The notes beneath the pieces are model-generated. The model ran no database searches. It saw nothing but the letters and a program-made list of their open reading frames with translations, and had not been told where the DNA came from. Shown here in pieces: positions 33,601 to 41,918 of a DNA stretch of 43,184 nucleotides (position 1 is the first letter of the stretch; each line of letters starts with the position of its first letter). The position numbers and the translations under genes were made by a program. Source of the stretch: Siccirubricoccus soli (GTDB lineage: Bacteria; Pseudomonadota; Alphaproteobacteria; Acetobacterales; Acetobacteraceae). The DNA is taken from the NCBI RefSeq assembly GCF_024178315.1, contig NZ_JAMZIK010000118.1:1-43184 (forward strand). The letters run 5' to 3'.

Positions 33601-36600
33601 ATGCCGCGCCTGCTGATCCTGCTCCTTGGCCTGCTGCTGGCCGCGCCCGGGCTGCACGCCCAGGGTTTCGACCTGCCGGGCCTTGCCAATGATGCCGCAG
33701 GCTATGAGCGGGAGCTGGGGCGGCGCTTTCCGGCCGGCGCCACGGCGGCGCAGAAGGCGGCGGCCGAGCAGCGGGCGGCGGCGGCGGAGCGCCAGAACAA
33801 CTGGCCGGCCGCGGCCCAGGCCTGGGAGGACCGGATCGCCGGCGGCGACGCCAGGGCGGAGCATTGGCTGGCGCTGGCCCGCGCCCAGCTCCGCCGCACG
33901 CCGCCGGAGGCCAACCGGGCCTTGCAAGCGGCCTGGCAGAATTTCCAGGCCGTGCCCGCGGGCGCGCCGGAACTCCCCTCCCTCCTGCTCATGGCCGAAG
34001 CATTGCGGCTGCTGGACCGTCCGGCGCAGCGGATCCAGGCGCTGGAGGCGGTGCTGGAACGGGCGCCGGACAATCCCGCCTACCGGCAGCAATTGGCCGA
34101 TGCCCGGCGGGAGGCCGGGCTGCTGGTCGCCCGGATCAACACCGAGGCGGAAAGCGAGCCGGCCCGGGCCTGCCTCTCCTTCACCGTGCCCCCCGCCCGC
34201 CGCACCGACTGGCAGCCCCAGGATTGGGTGCGGGCGGAGCCGCCGATCCCCGGCATGGCGGTGCTGCGGGAGGGCGACCAGATCTGCATCGCCGGCCTGC
34301 CCAACGGCCAGACGACGCGCCTGGTGCTGCGCGCCGGGCTGCCGGGGGAGGACGGGCTGCGGCTGAACCGGGACATGCCGGTCCGGGTGGCGATGCCGAA
34401 CCGCCGGGCGCAGATCATCTTCGACGCCACCACCTTCCTGCTGCCGCGCGGCCAGGCGCCGCGGGTCGGCCTCGCCACGGTCAACATCTCCGCCCTCAAC
34501 CTCCGCGTGGTGCGGGTGACGGAGCGGACGCTGATCCCCTTCTCCCGCGGCAATTGGACGGTGGGCGAGCAGATCGAGAGCTGGACCGCCCAGGATCTGC
34601 CGGAGAGCTGGGGGCGGGTGGTCTGGGAAGGCCGGGTGGACCTGCCGCGCTTCGAGGCGAACCGGTTGCAGCGCCACGCCCTGCCCCTGCCGGAGGGGCT
34701 GCGCGCCGCCGGCCCCGGCCTCTACGCCCTGGTGGTGCAGCCGGCCGATGGCACGCGCGGCCGGGCCGCCGCCCTGCCGGTGATCGTGACGGATCTGGGG
34801 CTGACCGCCTGGCGCAGCAGCGCCGGCCTTGCCGTGCAGGCGCGCGGGCTGCAGGCCGGGCGGCCCCTGCCGGGCGCGAAGCTGCGGCTGATGGCGACCA
34901 ACAACGACATCCTGGCCGAGGCGGAGACCGGGCCGGAGGGGCTGGTCCGCTTCGCCGCGCCTCTGCTGCGCGGCCAGGGGCCGATGGCGCCCAAGGCGGT
35001 GCAGGCCTTCCTCGGCGATGACTTCGTCCAGCTCGACCTCGAGGCCGCGTCCTTCGACCTGTCGGACCGCGGCGCGACGGGGGTGGAGCATCCGGGGCCG
35101 ATGGAGGCCTTCCTCTGGCTGGACCGCGGCATCTACCGGCCGGGCGAGACGGTGCAGGCGGCGGCGCTGCTGCGCGATGCCGGCGGCGCGCCGCTCGACA
35201 TCCCGGCCCGTCTGCGGCTGCGGCGGCCGAATGGTTCGGTCTATGCCGAGGCGGTGCCGGCGCGGGAGAAGGGGGCGGCGATCCTCTGGCCGGTCCAGAT
35301 CGGCCCCGGTGCGCCCAGCGGCGTCTGGACGCTGGAGGTGCTGGCCGACCCGAACGACCCGCCCATCGGCAAGACCGAGTTCCGCATCGATGCCTTCGTG
35401 CCGGAACGGCTGGAGGTGCGGGCTGGCCCTGCGCCCGGGCCGCTGGTGCCGGGGCAGGCGCTGGCCATCCCGCTCTCCGCCCGCTTCCTCTACGGCGCCC
35501 CCGCCGCCGGGCTGACCGGCAGCGCGGAGTTGCGCCTCCAGGCCCTGCGCTCCCCCTTCGAGCAGTATCGCGACTACGTCTTCGGGCTGGTCGATGAGCA
35601 GTATTCGCCGGATCTCGTGCCGCTCGAGATCGAGGCACTGGACGACCAGGGCAATGGGAAGCTCGAGGTGACCCTGCCGAGGGTCCCGGACACCACCCGG
35701 CCGCTGCGCGCCGAGCTCGCCATCGCCATCGACGAGCCGGGCGGCCGCGCCTCCCGGACCTCCCTCACCCTGCCGGTGCGGGCGGCGGAGCGGATGATCG
35801 GGGTGAAGCCGCGCTTCGCCGACCTGGCGATCGATGCCGATTCCGAGGCGGGGTTCGACATCCTGGCGCTGGATGGCGATGCGCGGCCGGTCGCGGCGCG
35901 GCTGCGGGTGCGGCTGGTGCGGGAGCGGCCGGATTGGCGCGTCGTGCTGCGCGGCAGCCAGGCGCGCTACGAGACGGTGTGGCGCGACGAGGCGGTGGAC
36001 AGCACCGACCTCGCCGTGACGGCCGCCGCCCCGGGGCGCTTCGCCCGCCGCCTGCCCTTCGGCCGCTACCGGCTGGAGGTGAGCGAGCCGGGCGGCCTCG
36101 TCATCACCTCGCTGCGCTTCCGCGCCGGCTGGGCGGGGGGCGAGACGCCGGAGGTGCCGGACAAGGTGGATGTGGCCGCCGACCGCCGCGCCTATGCGCC
36201 GGGGGAGGTCGCCCGGCTGCGCATCACCCCGCCCTTTGCCGGCCCGGCCAGCATCGCGGTGCTGACCGACCGGCTGGTTTCCCTGCGGGAGATCCAGGTG
36301 GCGGAGGGCGGCACGGAGGTGGAGGTGCCGGTCGATGCCGCCTGGGGGCCGGGCGCCTATGTCGCCATCACCGCCTACCGGCCGGGCGAGGCCAAGCAGG
36401 GACATCCCGGGCGGGCGCTGGGCCTGGCTTGGCTGCAGCTTGACCCCGCCTCCCGCCGCATCGGCATCGCCATCGACACGCCGGAGCGCATCGCGCCGCG
36501 CCAGCGCCTGACCGTGCCGCTGCGGCTGGACGGGGCAGGTGGGGAGGCGATTGATTGGCGCGCCTCTGGCGCGACGCTGACCCTCGCGGCGGTGGATGAG

Positions 36601-38733
36601 GGCATCCTCCGCCTGACCCGCTTCGCGACACCCGACCCGCTCGGCCATTTCATGGGCAAAAGGCGCCTCGGCGTCGATATCCGCGACGATTACGGCAGGC
36701 TGGTGCCGCCGCCGGAGGGCGAGCTGGCGGTGCTGCGCCAGGGCGGCGACGAGTTCAGCCTCGGCAGCATCGACATCCCGCAACGGACGGTGGCGCTGTT
36801 CAGCGGGCCGGTGGTGGTGGCGCCGGACGGCACGGCGAATGTGACGCTCGACATCCCGGATTTCGCCGGGGAACTGCGGCTGATGGCCGTCGCCTGGGCC
36901 GGCAGCAGGGTGGGCTCGGCCTCGAAGCCGCTGACGGTGCGCGATGCGGTGGTGGCGGAGGCGCTGCTGCCCCGCTTCCTCGCCCCGGGCGACGAGGCGC
37001 GGCTGCCGGTGCTGCTGCACAATCTCGACCTGCCGGCGGGCGAGATCACCGCGACCCTGCGGGCGGAGGGCGCCATTGCGCTGGCCGGGCCGGAGCGGCT
37101 GGCGGCGACCCTGGCGCCCAATGCCCGCGCCCTGCCGGCCAGCGCGCTGCGGGCGACCGCGGCGGGGCAGGGGGTGCTGCGGCTCTCCGTCGCGGGACCG
37201 GGCGGCTTCACGGTGGAGCGCGAGGCGCGGATCACCATCCGCTCCTCCCGCCCCATCACCACCGAGATCGCCAGCCAGAGCCTGGCGCCGGGCCAGGAGG
37301 GGCGGCTGGAGATCCCCGCCGCGCGCTTCCTGCCCGGCACCCTCCGGGCGACGGCCAGCTTCGGCGGGGTGGTGCGCTACGATGCGGCGGGGATGCTGCG
37401 GCTGCTCGACCTCTACCCCTTTGCCTGCCTGGAGCAGTCTTCCTCCCAGCTCCTCGCCTTCGCCGCCACGCCGCCGGAGACGCCGCTGCTGCCGGAGCGC
37501 GCGGCGCGGCTGCAGCAGGCGGTGGAGCATGTGCTGAACAAGCAGCGCTATGACGGCGCCTTCGGCCTGTGGTCCGCCCAGGGCGAGGCGCAGTACTGGA
37601 CCGGCGCCTATGCCGTGGAGGGGCTGCTGCGCGCCCGCCTGGCCGGCGCCGCGGTGCCCGAGGCGGCGCTGGCCGATGCGCTGCGCCAGATCGCCGAGCA
37701 GGCGGAGGAGGGCACGCCGGACACGCCGGAGGAGCGGGCCGCCCAGGCCTACCGGCTGCATGTGCTGTCGCTGGCGGGCCAGCCGCTGCCGGGGGCGGCG
37801 CGGCGGCTGCTGGAACAGCTCGACGCGCTGCCGACGCCGCTGGCCAAGGCGCAGCTCGGCGCCGCCTTCGCCCGGGCCGGCGACACGGCGCGGGCGGAGC
37901 AGGCCTTCCGGGCGGCGCTGGCGCCCGGCGCCCGGCAGCCCTGGCTCTACGACTACGGCACGGCGGAGCGCGACCTGCTGGCCATGGCCGCGCTGCTGCG
38001 GGAGAGCGGGCTGCTGCCGCAGCAGATGCAGGCGCTGCAGACCCGGCTGCCGGGGGCGAATTTCACCCCTGCGGTGGCGAATACCCAGGAAGCCGCCTGG
38101 GCGGTGCTGGCGGCGCAGGCGCTGGGACGGGATGGCCGCCCGGCCCGGGTGGCGCTGGATGGCCGGGAGCAGGCGCCGGCGGCGCAATTCTCGGTGGCGC
38201 TGAGCGCGCCCGCGGTGGCGCGGAACCTCGGCGATGCGCCGCTCTACGTCACCACCTCCGTCACCGGCATCCCGGCCCAGCCCCTGCCGGCCGGGCGGGC
38301 GGGAATGCGCATCACGCGGCGCTTCCTCGGGCTCGACGGCCAGCCGCTGAACCTCGACACGCTGCGGCAGAACCAGGTCTTCGTCCTGCTGCTGGAAGGC
38401 AGGGCGGAGACGCGGGAAGCGCATCGCGCCATCCTGCAGCAGGGGCTGCCGGCGGGGTGGGAGATCATCGGAAGGCTGGCGGCGGGGGAGGTGCCGGGCA
38501 TGCCCTGGCTCGGCACCCTGACCGAGACGGTGGCCTCCCCGGCGCTGGATGACCGCTTCGCCGCGGCCATGGATCTGACGCCGGATGCGCCGGAATTCCG
38601 CCTCGCGGTCCGGGTGCGGGCGGTGACGGCCGGGCAGTACGAACTGCCGGGCGCACAGCTCGAGGACATGTACCGGCCGCAGCTCTTCGCGCGGCAGAAC
38701 ACCGGGCGGATCACGGTGCGGCCGGTGGAGTGA
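33601..38733 (+). CDS. Bacterial alpha-2-macroglobulin (YfhM-like, thioester type)
   Basis: This 1710-residue secreted protease trap belongs to the bacterial alpha-2-macroglobulins. The signal peptide MPRLLILLLGLLLAAPGLHA lacks a lipobox cysteine, so unlike E. coli YfhM it should be a soluble periplasmic protein. The N-terminal 50-190 region is helical and TPR-like. Macroglobulin domains follow, including the conserved LDRGIYRPGETV near 507. The thioester motif CLEQ is intact at Cys1276-Gln1279 (YPFACLEQSSSQLL), followed by the helical thioester domain and a C-terminal receptor-like domain. Attack by a protease should release the thioester and crosslink it. The penicillin-binding protein 1C gene comes next, the classic partner thought to repair peptidoglycan after an attack. 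Confidence 0.93.
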   Translation: MPRLLILLLGLLLAAPGLHAQGFDLPGLANDAAGYERELGRRFPAGATAAQKAAAEQRAAAAERQNNWPAAAQAWEDRIAGGDARAEHWLALARAQLRRTPPEANRALQAAWQNFQAVPAGAPELPSLLLMAEALRLLDRPAQRIQALEAVLERAPDNPAYRQQLADARREAGLLVARINTEAESEPARACLSFTVPPARRTDWQPQDWVRAEPPIPGMAVLREGDQICIAGLPNGQTTRLVLRAGLPGEDGLRLNRDMPVRVAMPNRRAQIIFDATTFLLPRGQAPRVGLATVNISALNLRVVRVTERTLIPFSRGNWTVGEQIESWTAQDLPESWGRVVWEGRVDLPRFEANRLQRHALPLPEGLRAAGPGLYALVVQPADGTRGRAAALPVIVTDLGLTAWRSSAGLAVQARGLQAGRPLPGAKLRLMATNNDILAEAETGPEGLVRFAAPLLRGQGPMAPKAVQAFLGDDFVQLDLEAASFDLSDRGATGVEHPGPMEAFLWLDRGIYRPGETVQAAALLRDAGGAPLDIPARLRLRRPNGSVYAEAVPAREKGAAILWPVQIGPGAPSGVWTLEVLADPNDPPIGKTEFRIDAFVPERLEVRAGPAPGPLVPGQALAIPLSARFLYGAPAAGLTGSAELRLQALRSPFEQYRDYVFGLVDEQYSPDLVPLEIEALDDQGNGKLEVTLPRVPDTTRPLRAELAIAIDEPGGRASRTSLTLPVRAAERMIGVKPRFADLAIDADSEAGFDILALDGDARPVAARLRVRLVRERPDWRVVLRGSQARYETVWRDEAVDSTDLAVTAAAPGRFARRLPFGRYRLEVSEPGGLVITSLRFRAGWAGGETPEVPDKVDVAADRRAYAPGEVARLRITPPFAGPASIAVLTDRLVSLREIQVAEGGTEVEVPVDAAWGPGAYVAITAYRPGEAKQGHPGRALGLAWLQLDPASRRIGIAIDTPERIAPRQRLTVPLRLDGAGGEAIDWRASGATLTLAAVDEGILRLTRFATPDPLGHFMGKRRLGVDIRDDYGRLVPPPEGELAVLRQGGDEFSLGSIDIPQRTVALFSGPVVVAPDGTANVTLDIPDFAGELRLMAVAWAGSRVGSASKPLTVRDAVVAEALLPRFLAPGDEARLPVLLHNLDLPAGEITATLRAEGAIALAGPERLAATLAPNARALPASALRATAAGQGVLRLSVAGPGGFTVEREARITIRSSRPITTEIASQSLAPGQEGRLEIPAARFLPGTLRATASFGGVVRYDAAGMLRLLDLYPFACLEQSSSQLLAFAATPPETPLLPERAARLQQAVEHVLNKQRYDGAFGLWSAQGEAQYWTGAYAVEGLLRARLAGAAVPEAALADALRQIAEQAEEGTPDTPEERAAQAYRLHVLSLAGQPLPGAARRLLEQLDALPTPLAKAQLGAAFARAGDTARAEQAFRAALAPGARQPWLYDYGTAERDLLAMAALLRESGLLPQQMQALQTRLPGANFTPAVANTQEAAWAVLAAQALGRDGRPARVALDGREQAPAAQFSVALSAPAVARNLGDAPLYVTTSVTGIPAQPLPAGRAGMRITRRFLGLDGQPLNLDTLRQNQVFVLLLEGRAETREAHRAILQQGLPAGWEIIGRLAAGEVPGMPWLGTLTETVASPALDDRFAAAMDLTPDAPEFRLAVRVRAVTAGQYELPGAQLEDMYRPQLFARQNTGRITVRPVE

Positions 38734-38958
38734 TGGCAGGGCCGGTGGAGGCGGGCGGGGAGGGCCAGGCCCCGCCCGGAGGGCGAGGCCGTGACGGCAC
38801 CGGCGTGGCGGATCACGGCCGGGCCCTGGGGGCGGGCCGGCCCCGCCCTTCCGATGCGGGCTGCCCTGACCCTGTGGTGTCGGGCCACCGCCTCGGGACG
38901 GATGGCGCCCGCCCTGGCCCTCCCCCGCCGGCGAGGCAAGGGACGCCGCCGCCCACTG

Positions 38959-38982
38959 CGGCGGGGCGCATGCGCCCCGCCG
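38959..38982. repeat. 24-bp perfect palindrome over the pbpC start codon
   Basis: Positions 38959-38982 read the same on both strands: CGGCGGGGCGCA is followed immediately by its complement. The ATG at 38970-38972 is at the centre. It could form a hairpin in mRNA that hides this start codon, or it could be a protein-binding site. The preceding 38734-38958 is GC-rich with no recognised feature; it is an open frame that may be an N-terminal extension of the next protein. Confidence 0.6.
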
Positions 38983-40976
38983 GGATGCAGGTGGGCAGGG
39001 GCCGGCGCCGGCACCGCCTGGCTCTCGCCGCGCTGGCCGTGCTGGCGGGGCTTGCCGGCGCCGCCTTCATCCTCGACCGGCTTTACCCCCCCAACCTCGC
39101 CCGCCTCGCCGTGCATGGCACGGAGGTGCTGGACCGGGAGGGGCGCAGCCTCGCCGTCCTGCCCGCCCCGGGCGGCATCTGGCGGCTGCCGACCAGCGCC
39201 GCCGATGTGCCGCCGCATCTGCTGGATCTGCTGATCGCCGCCGAGGACCGGCGCTTCCGCCACCATCCGGGCGTCGATCCCCTGGCCCTCGCGCGCGCGG
39301 CCTTCCAATGGATTTGGGCGGGCCGCATCGTCTCCGGCGGCTCCACCCTGACGATGCAGGCGGCGCGGCTGCTGGAGCCACGGCCGCGGACCCTGCGCAG
39401 CAAGGCCATCGAGATCCTGCGTGCCCTGCAACTGGAAGCGCATTACTCGAAGGATGAGATCCTCGGTCTCTGGCTGACCCTGGCGCCGATGGGCGGCAAC
39501 CTGGAAGGGGCGCGGATCGGGGCGCTTGCCTGGTTCGGCCGGCCGGTCGGGCAGCTCGATCCCGCCGAGGCGGCGTTGCTGGTGGCGATCCCCCGCAGGC
39601 CGGAGGCGCTGCGCCCCGACCGCCATCCCGCAGCCGCCCGCGCTGCCCGGGACGCGGTGCTGACGGAACGCGCACGCGCGGCCCCCGGCATCAGCCCCGA
39701 GGACACCGAAGCGGCGCTGGCCCGCCCGGTGCCCGCCATGCGCCGCCCGCTGCCCCAGGCCGCGCCGCACCTGGCGCGGGAGCTGGCGCGGGGTGCGACC
39801 GAGGTGCGCATCGCCTCCACCCTCTCCCTGCCCTTGCAGCGTGCGGCCGAGGCGATCGCTGGCCGGGCGCTGCGGGAGCTGCCGGAGCGGGCCTCGCTGG
39901 CCATGCTCGTGGCGGAGCTGGAGACGCGGGAGGTGCGGGCGCTGGTGGGCGGCGAGTTCGGCGCCAATGGCCGGGCGGGGATGCTGGATCTGACGCGGGC
40001 GGTGCGCTCGCCCGGCTCGGCGCTGAAGCCGGCGCTCTATGCCCTGGCCTTCGAGGCGGGGATCGCCGCGCCGGAGACGCTGCTGGCGGACCTGCCGCGC
40101 CGCTTCGGCGGCTACGCGCCGGAGAATTTCGACCGCGGCTTCGCCGGGCGCATCACGGTGGCGGATGCGCTGCGGCAATCCCTGAACCTGCCGGCCGTGG
40201 CGCTGCTGGCGGAGCTCGGGCCGCTGCGTTTCGTCGCGGCGCTGAAGGCGGCGGGGGCGCCGCCGCGCCTGCCGCCGGGGCAGGATCCCTCCCTGCCGCT
40301 GGCGCTTGGCGGGATGGGGACGACGCTGCGCGAGCTGGTCGCGGTGCATGCCGCGCTGGCGGATCAGGGACGGGCGCGGCCGCTGCTGTTCCGGCCGGGC
40401 GAGACGGTGGCGGCGGCGCGGCCGGCCTTCGCGCCGCGGGCGGCGGAACAGGTGGCGGGCATCCTGGTGAACCCCTTCCCCGGCGGTGGGCCGCAGGGCA
40501 TCGCCTGGAAGACGGGGACGAGCTGGGGCGGGCGGGATGCCTGGGCGGTGGGGTACGACGCCCGGCATGTGGCGGGGGTCTGGGTCGGGCGGCCAGATGG
40601 CACGCCGCTGCCGGGCGCGACCGGCGCCCGCACCGCCCTGCCGCTGCTGGCCCAGCTCTTCGAGCGCCTGCCGCCCGCGCCGCGCCGCGCCCTGCCCGCC
40701 CGCACCGCGCCGGCGCCCATGCTGGCCGAGGCTGTGGACCGGCTGCGCCTGGTCTTCCCGCCCCCGGGCGCGGTGCTGGAGGAAGGCGTGCCGCACGTGA
40801 CGCTGCGGGCGAGCGGCGGTCGCCGGCCGCTGACCTTCCTGGTGGATGGTCGGCCCGTCCCCGCCGAGCCCGCCAAGCGCGAGGCCGCTTGGCGCCCGGA
40901 GGGACCGGGCTTCTACCGCGTGACGGTGCTGGATGCGGCGGGCAGCGTGGCACGGGCGGAGGTGCGGGTGCGATAA
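38970..40976 (+). CDS. pbpC: Penicillin-binding protein 1C (bifunctional transglycosylase/transpeptidase)
   Basis: This inner-membrane peptidoglycan synthase has about 668 residues. A membrane anchor (HRLALAALAVLAGLAGAAFI) is followed by the GT51 transglycosylase with its catalytic Glu92 in IAAEDRRFRHHPG and the SGGSTLTMQAARLL motif. The transpeptidase domain has all three motifs: Ser350-Ala-Leu-Lys353, SLN in RQSLNLPAV, and Lys514-Thr-Gly. A BiPBP_C domain ends the protein (from about 590). The start is uncertain. ATG 38970 lies inside a palindrome and ATG 38985 is just after it. ATG 38733 overlaps the preceding stop as TGATG and would add a 79-residue Gly/Pro/Arg-rich tail. It pairs with the alpha-2-macroglobulin gene. 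Confidence 0.93.
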   Translation: MRPAGMQVGRGRRRHRLALAALAVLAGLAGAAFILDRLYPPNLARLAVHGTEVLDREGRSLAVLPAPGGIWRLPTSAADVPPHLLDLLIAAEDRRFRHHPGVDPLALARAAFQWIWAGRIVSGGSTLTMQAARLLEPRPRTLRSKAIEILRALQLEAHYSKDEILGLWLTLAPMGGNLEGARIGALAWFGRPVGQLDPAEAALLVAIPRRPEALRPDRHPAAARAARDAVLTERARAAPGISPEDTEAALARPVPAMRRPLPQAAPHLARELARGATEVRIASTLSLPLQRAAEAIAGRALRELPERASLAMLVAELETREVRALVGGEFGANGRAGMLDLTRAVRSPGSALKPALYALAFEAGIAAPETLLADLPRRFGGYAPENFDRGFAGRITVADALRQSLNLPAVALLAELGPLRFVAALKAAGAPPRLPPGQDPSLPLALGGMGTTLRELVAVHAALADQGRARPLLFRPGETVAAARPAFAPRAAEQVAGILVNPFPGGGPQGIAWKTGTSWGGRDAWAVGYDARHVAGVWVGRPDGTPLPGATGARTALPLLAQLFERLPPAPRRALPARTAPAPMLAEAVDRLRLVFPPPGAVLEEGVPHVTLRASGGRRPLTFLVDGRPVPAEPAKREAAWRPEGPGFYRVTVLDAAGSVARAEVRVR

Positions 40977-40980
40977 CGTT

Positions 40981-41056
40981 CCCACAAGACCGCTGCGCGG
41001 CTTTGGTGGGCGACATCACTGCATTCCCGAGGCCTTGCGGCGGCAGGGTCTGTCAG
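40981..41056 (+). repeat. Gene-end repeat, family A copy 6 (diverged)
   Basis: It starts 4 nt after the pbpC stop. Hairpin 1 (40981-41010) keeps CCCAC/GTGGG bounds and the TGC loop but has new stem bases: AAG-A-CCGC, TGC, GCGG-CTT. The second half (CCTTGCGGCGGCAGGG, about 41033-41048) is a degenerate form of hairpin 2. Positions 41057-41096 hold nothing else recognised. Confidence 0.6.
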
Positions 41057-41096
41057 GCGCGCCGAGGGCTGACGGAGAACGGGCGGGGCGGGAATG

Positions 41097-41125
41097 TTGA
41101 CCCCGGGTCTGCCGCACCCTACCTC
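41097..41125 (+). promoter_or_regulatory. Candidate promoter of the sugE-like gene
   Basis: TTGACC (41097-41102) and TACCTC (41120-41125) are separated by 17 bp. The -35 is close to consensus and the -10 is weak. Transcription would start near 41132, directly before the two leader hairpins. Confidence 0.4.
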
Positions 41126-41133
41126 AGCGGCGC

Positions 41134-41180
41134 GAGGCCACGTCCTCCCCCTTCATGGGTTCAGGTCCGGGACGGCCCGG
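41134..41180 (+). ncRNA. Candidate guanidine-II-like (mini-ykkC) riboswitch leader
   Basis: Guanidine-II riboswitches consist of two short hairpins with ACGR loops before guanidinium exporters. Here the second hairpin is canonical: CCGGG, ACGG, CCCGG (41167-41180), 10 nt before the GGAGG ribosome-binding site at 41191-41195. The first hairpin, GAGG, CCACGT, CCTC (41134-41147), is in the right place with a 19-nt linker, but its loop contains ACG rather than a clean ACGR tetraloop. The gene downstream is a SugE/Gdx exporter, the usual target. The imperfect first loop leaves real doubt. Confidence 0.45.
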
Positions 41181-41200
41181 CAGCTTGCTTGGAGGCTGCC

Positions 41201-41521
41201 ATGGCTTGGCTCATTCTCACTATCGCCGGTCTGTTCGAGGTCGTCTGGGCCTTCGCGATGAAGCAGTCGGAGGGCTTCACGCGCCTCTGGCCCTCGGTCG
41301 TCACCCTTGCCGCGATGCTGGTGAGCTTCGGGCTGCTGTCCTGGTCGATGCGAACGCTCCCCCTTGGCACCGCCTATACGGTGTGGACTGGGATCGGCGC
41401 GGTGGGCGCCTTCCTCGTCGGCGTCGTCTTCCTCGGTGAGACGGCCAATGCGCTGCGCGTGACCGCCGCCCTGCTGATCGTGAGCGGCCTGCTGCTCATG
41501 AAGCTGTCCAGCCCCGCGTAG
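41201..41521 (+). CDS. gdx: SMR-family transporter, SugE/Gdx guanidinium-exporter type
   Basis: This 106-residue protein has four transmembrane helices and should work as an antiparallel dimer exporting guanidinium in exchange for protons. The Glu in AGLFEVVWAFAMK is the essential proton/substrate site. The Gdx-type signatures EVVWAFAMKQSEGFTRL, WPSVVT and GTAYTVWTGIGAVGAF favour Gdx over the QacE/EmrE drug exporters. ATG 41201 has GGAGG at 5-nt spacing; longer in-frame readings run into the leader and have no similarity. The guanidine-II-like leader upstream supports this function. It follows pbpC but appears to have its own promoter. Confidence 0.9.
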   Translation: MAWLILTIAGLFEVVWAFAMKQSEGFTRLWPSVVTLAAMLVSFGLLSWSMRTLPLGTAYTVWTGIGAVGAFLVGVVFLGETANALRVTAALLIVSGLLLMKLSSPA

Positions 41522-41642
41522 GAGCTTGGGTGGCGGCCGTCCGGCGCATGGCGCCAGCGCCTCCTGCCGGCCGCGCGGGCTACCGGCCCATGCGCTCCAC
41601 CAGCATGCAGCCGCCACACCGGCACGGCGTGTGAAATACGAA

Positions 41643-41849
41643 TCAGGACCGGTCCACAGCCGCCCGGCCTGGCCTGGCTCCCGCGCGCATCTCCTGCGCG
41701 AATCCTGCAGGTGATACCCGGCTCGGCACGTCAGGAGCTTCCGGCCGGGTGGCAGCTTGCCGCGGCGCGGCGTCGCGGGGCGTGGCGATCGCATGCGGTG
41801 CTTCGCCCGGCCCGCCGCGGCCAGGCGGCAGGAAGGGCAGATCCGCCAT
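41643..41849 (-). CDS. Small hypothetical protein
   Basis: This 68-residue frame on the minus strand starts with ATG 41849, preceded by a strong Shine-Dalgarno AGGAGGGG. It reads MADLPFLPPGRGGPGEAP and ends GRAAVDRS, being rich in Pro, Arg and Ala with no predicted membrane segment. I recognise no family. Third-position GC is mixed, weaker than in neighbouring genes. It lies divergent from the yaiI-like gene, within the otherwise empty 41522-41918 interval. It may be a real small gene or a chance frame. Confidence 0.3.
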   Translation of the reverse strand: MADLPFLPPGRGGPGEAPHAIATPRDAAPRQAATRPEAPDVPSRVSPAGFAQEMRAGARPGRAAVDRS

Positions 41850-41918
41850 GTCCCCTCCTGTCCTGCCAGGCGGTGCATGGGCCTTGCGGCGGGCGGCCCA
41901 CCCTCCCATGGTCCCGCC

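Noticed and set aside
41060-41100. ACGG in CTGACGGAG (about 41069) as the first loop of the guanidine-II leader
   Set aside because: The flanking bases do not form a stem, it lies upstream of the likely promoter, and it is nearly 100 nt from the second hairpin.
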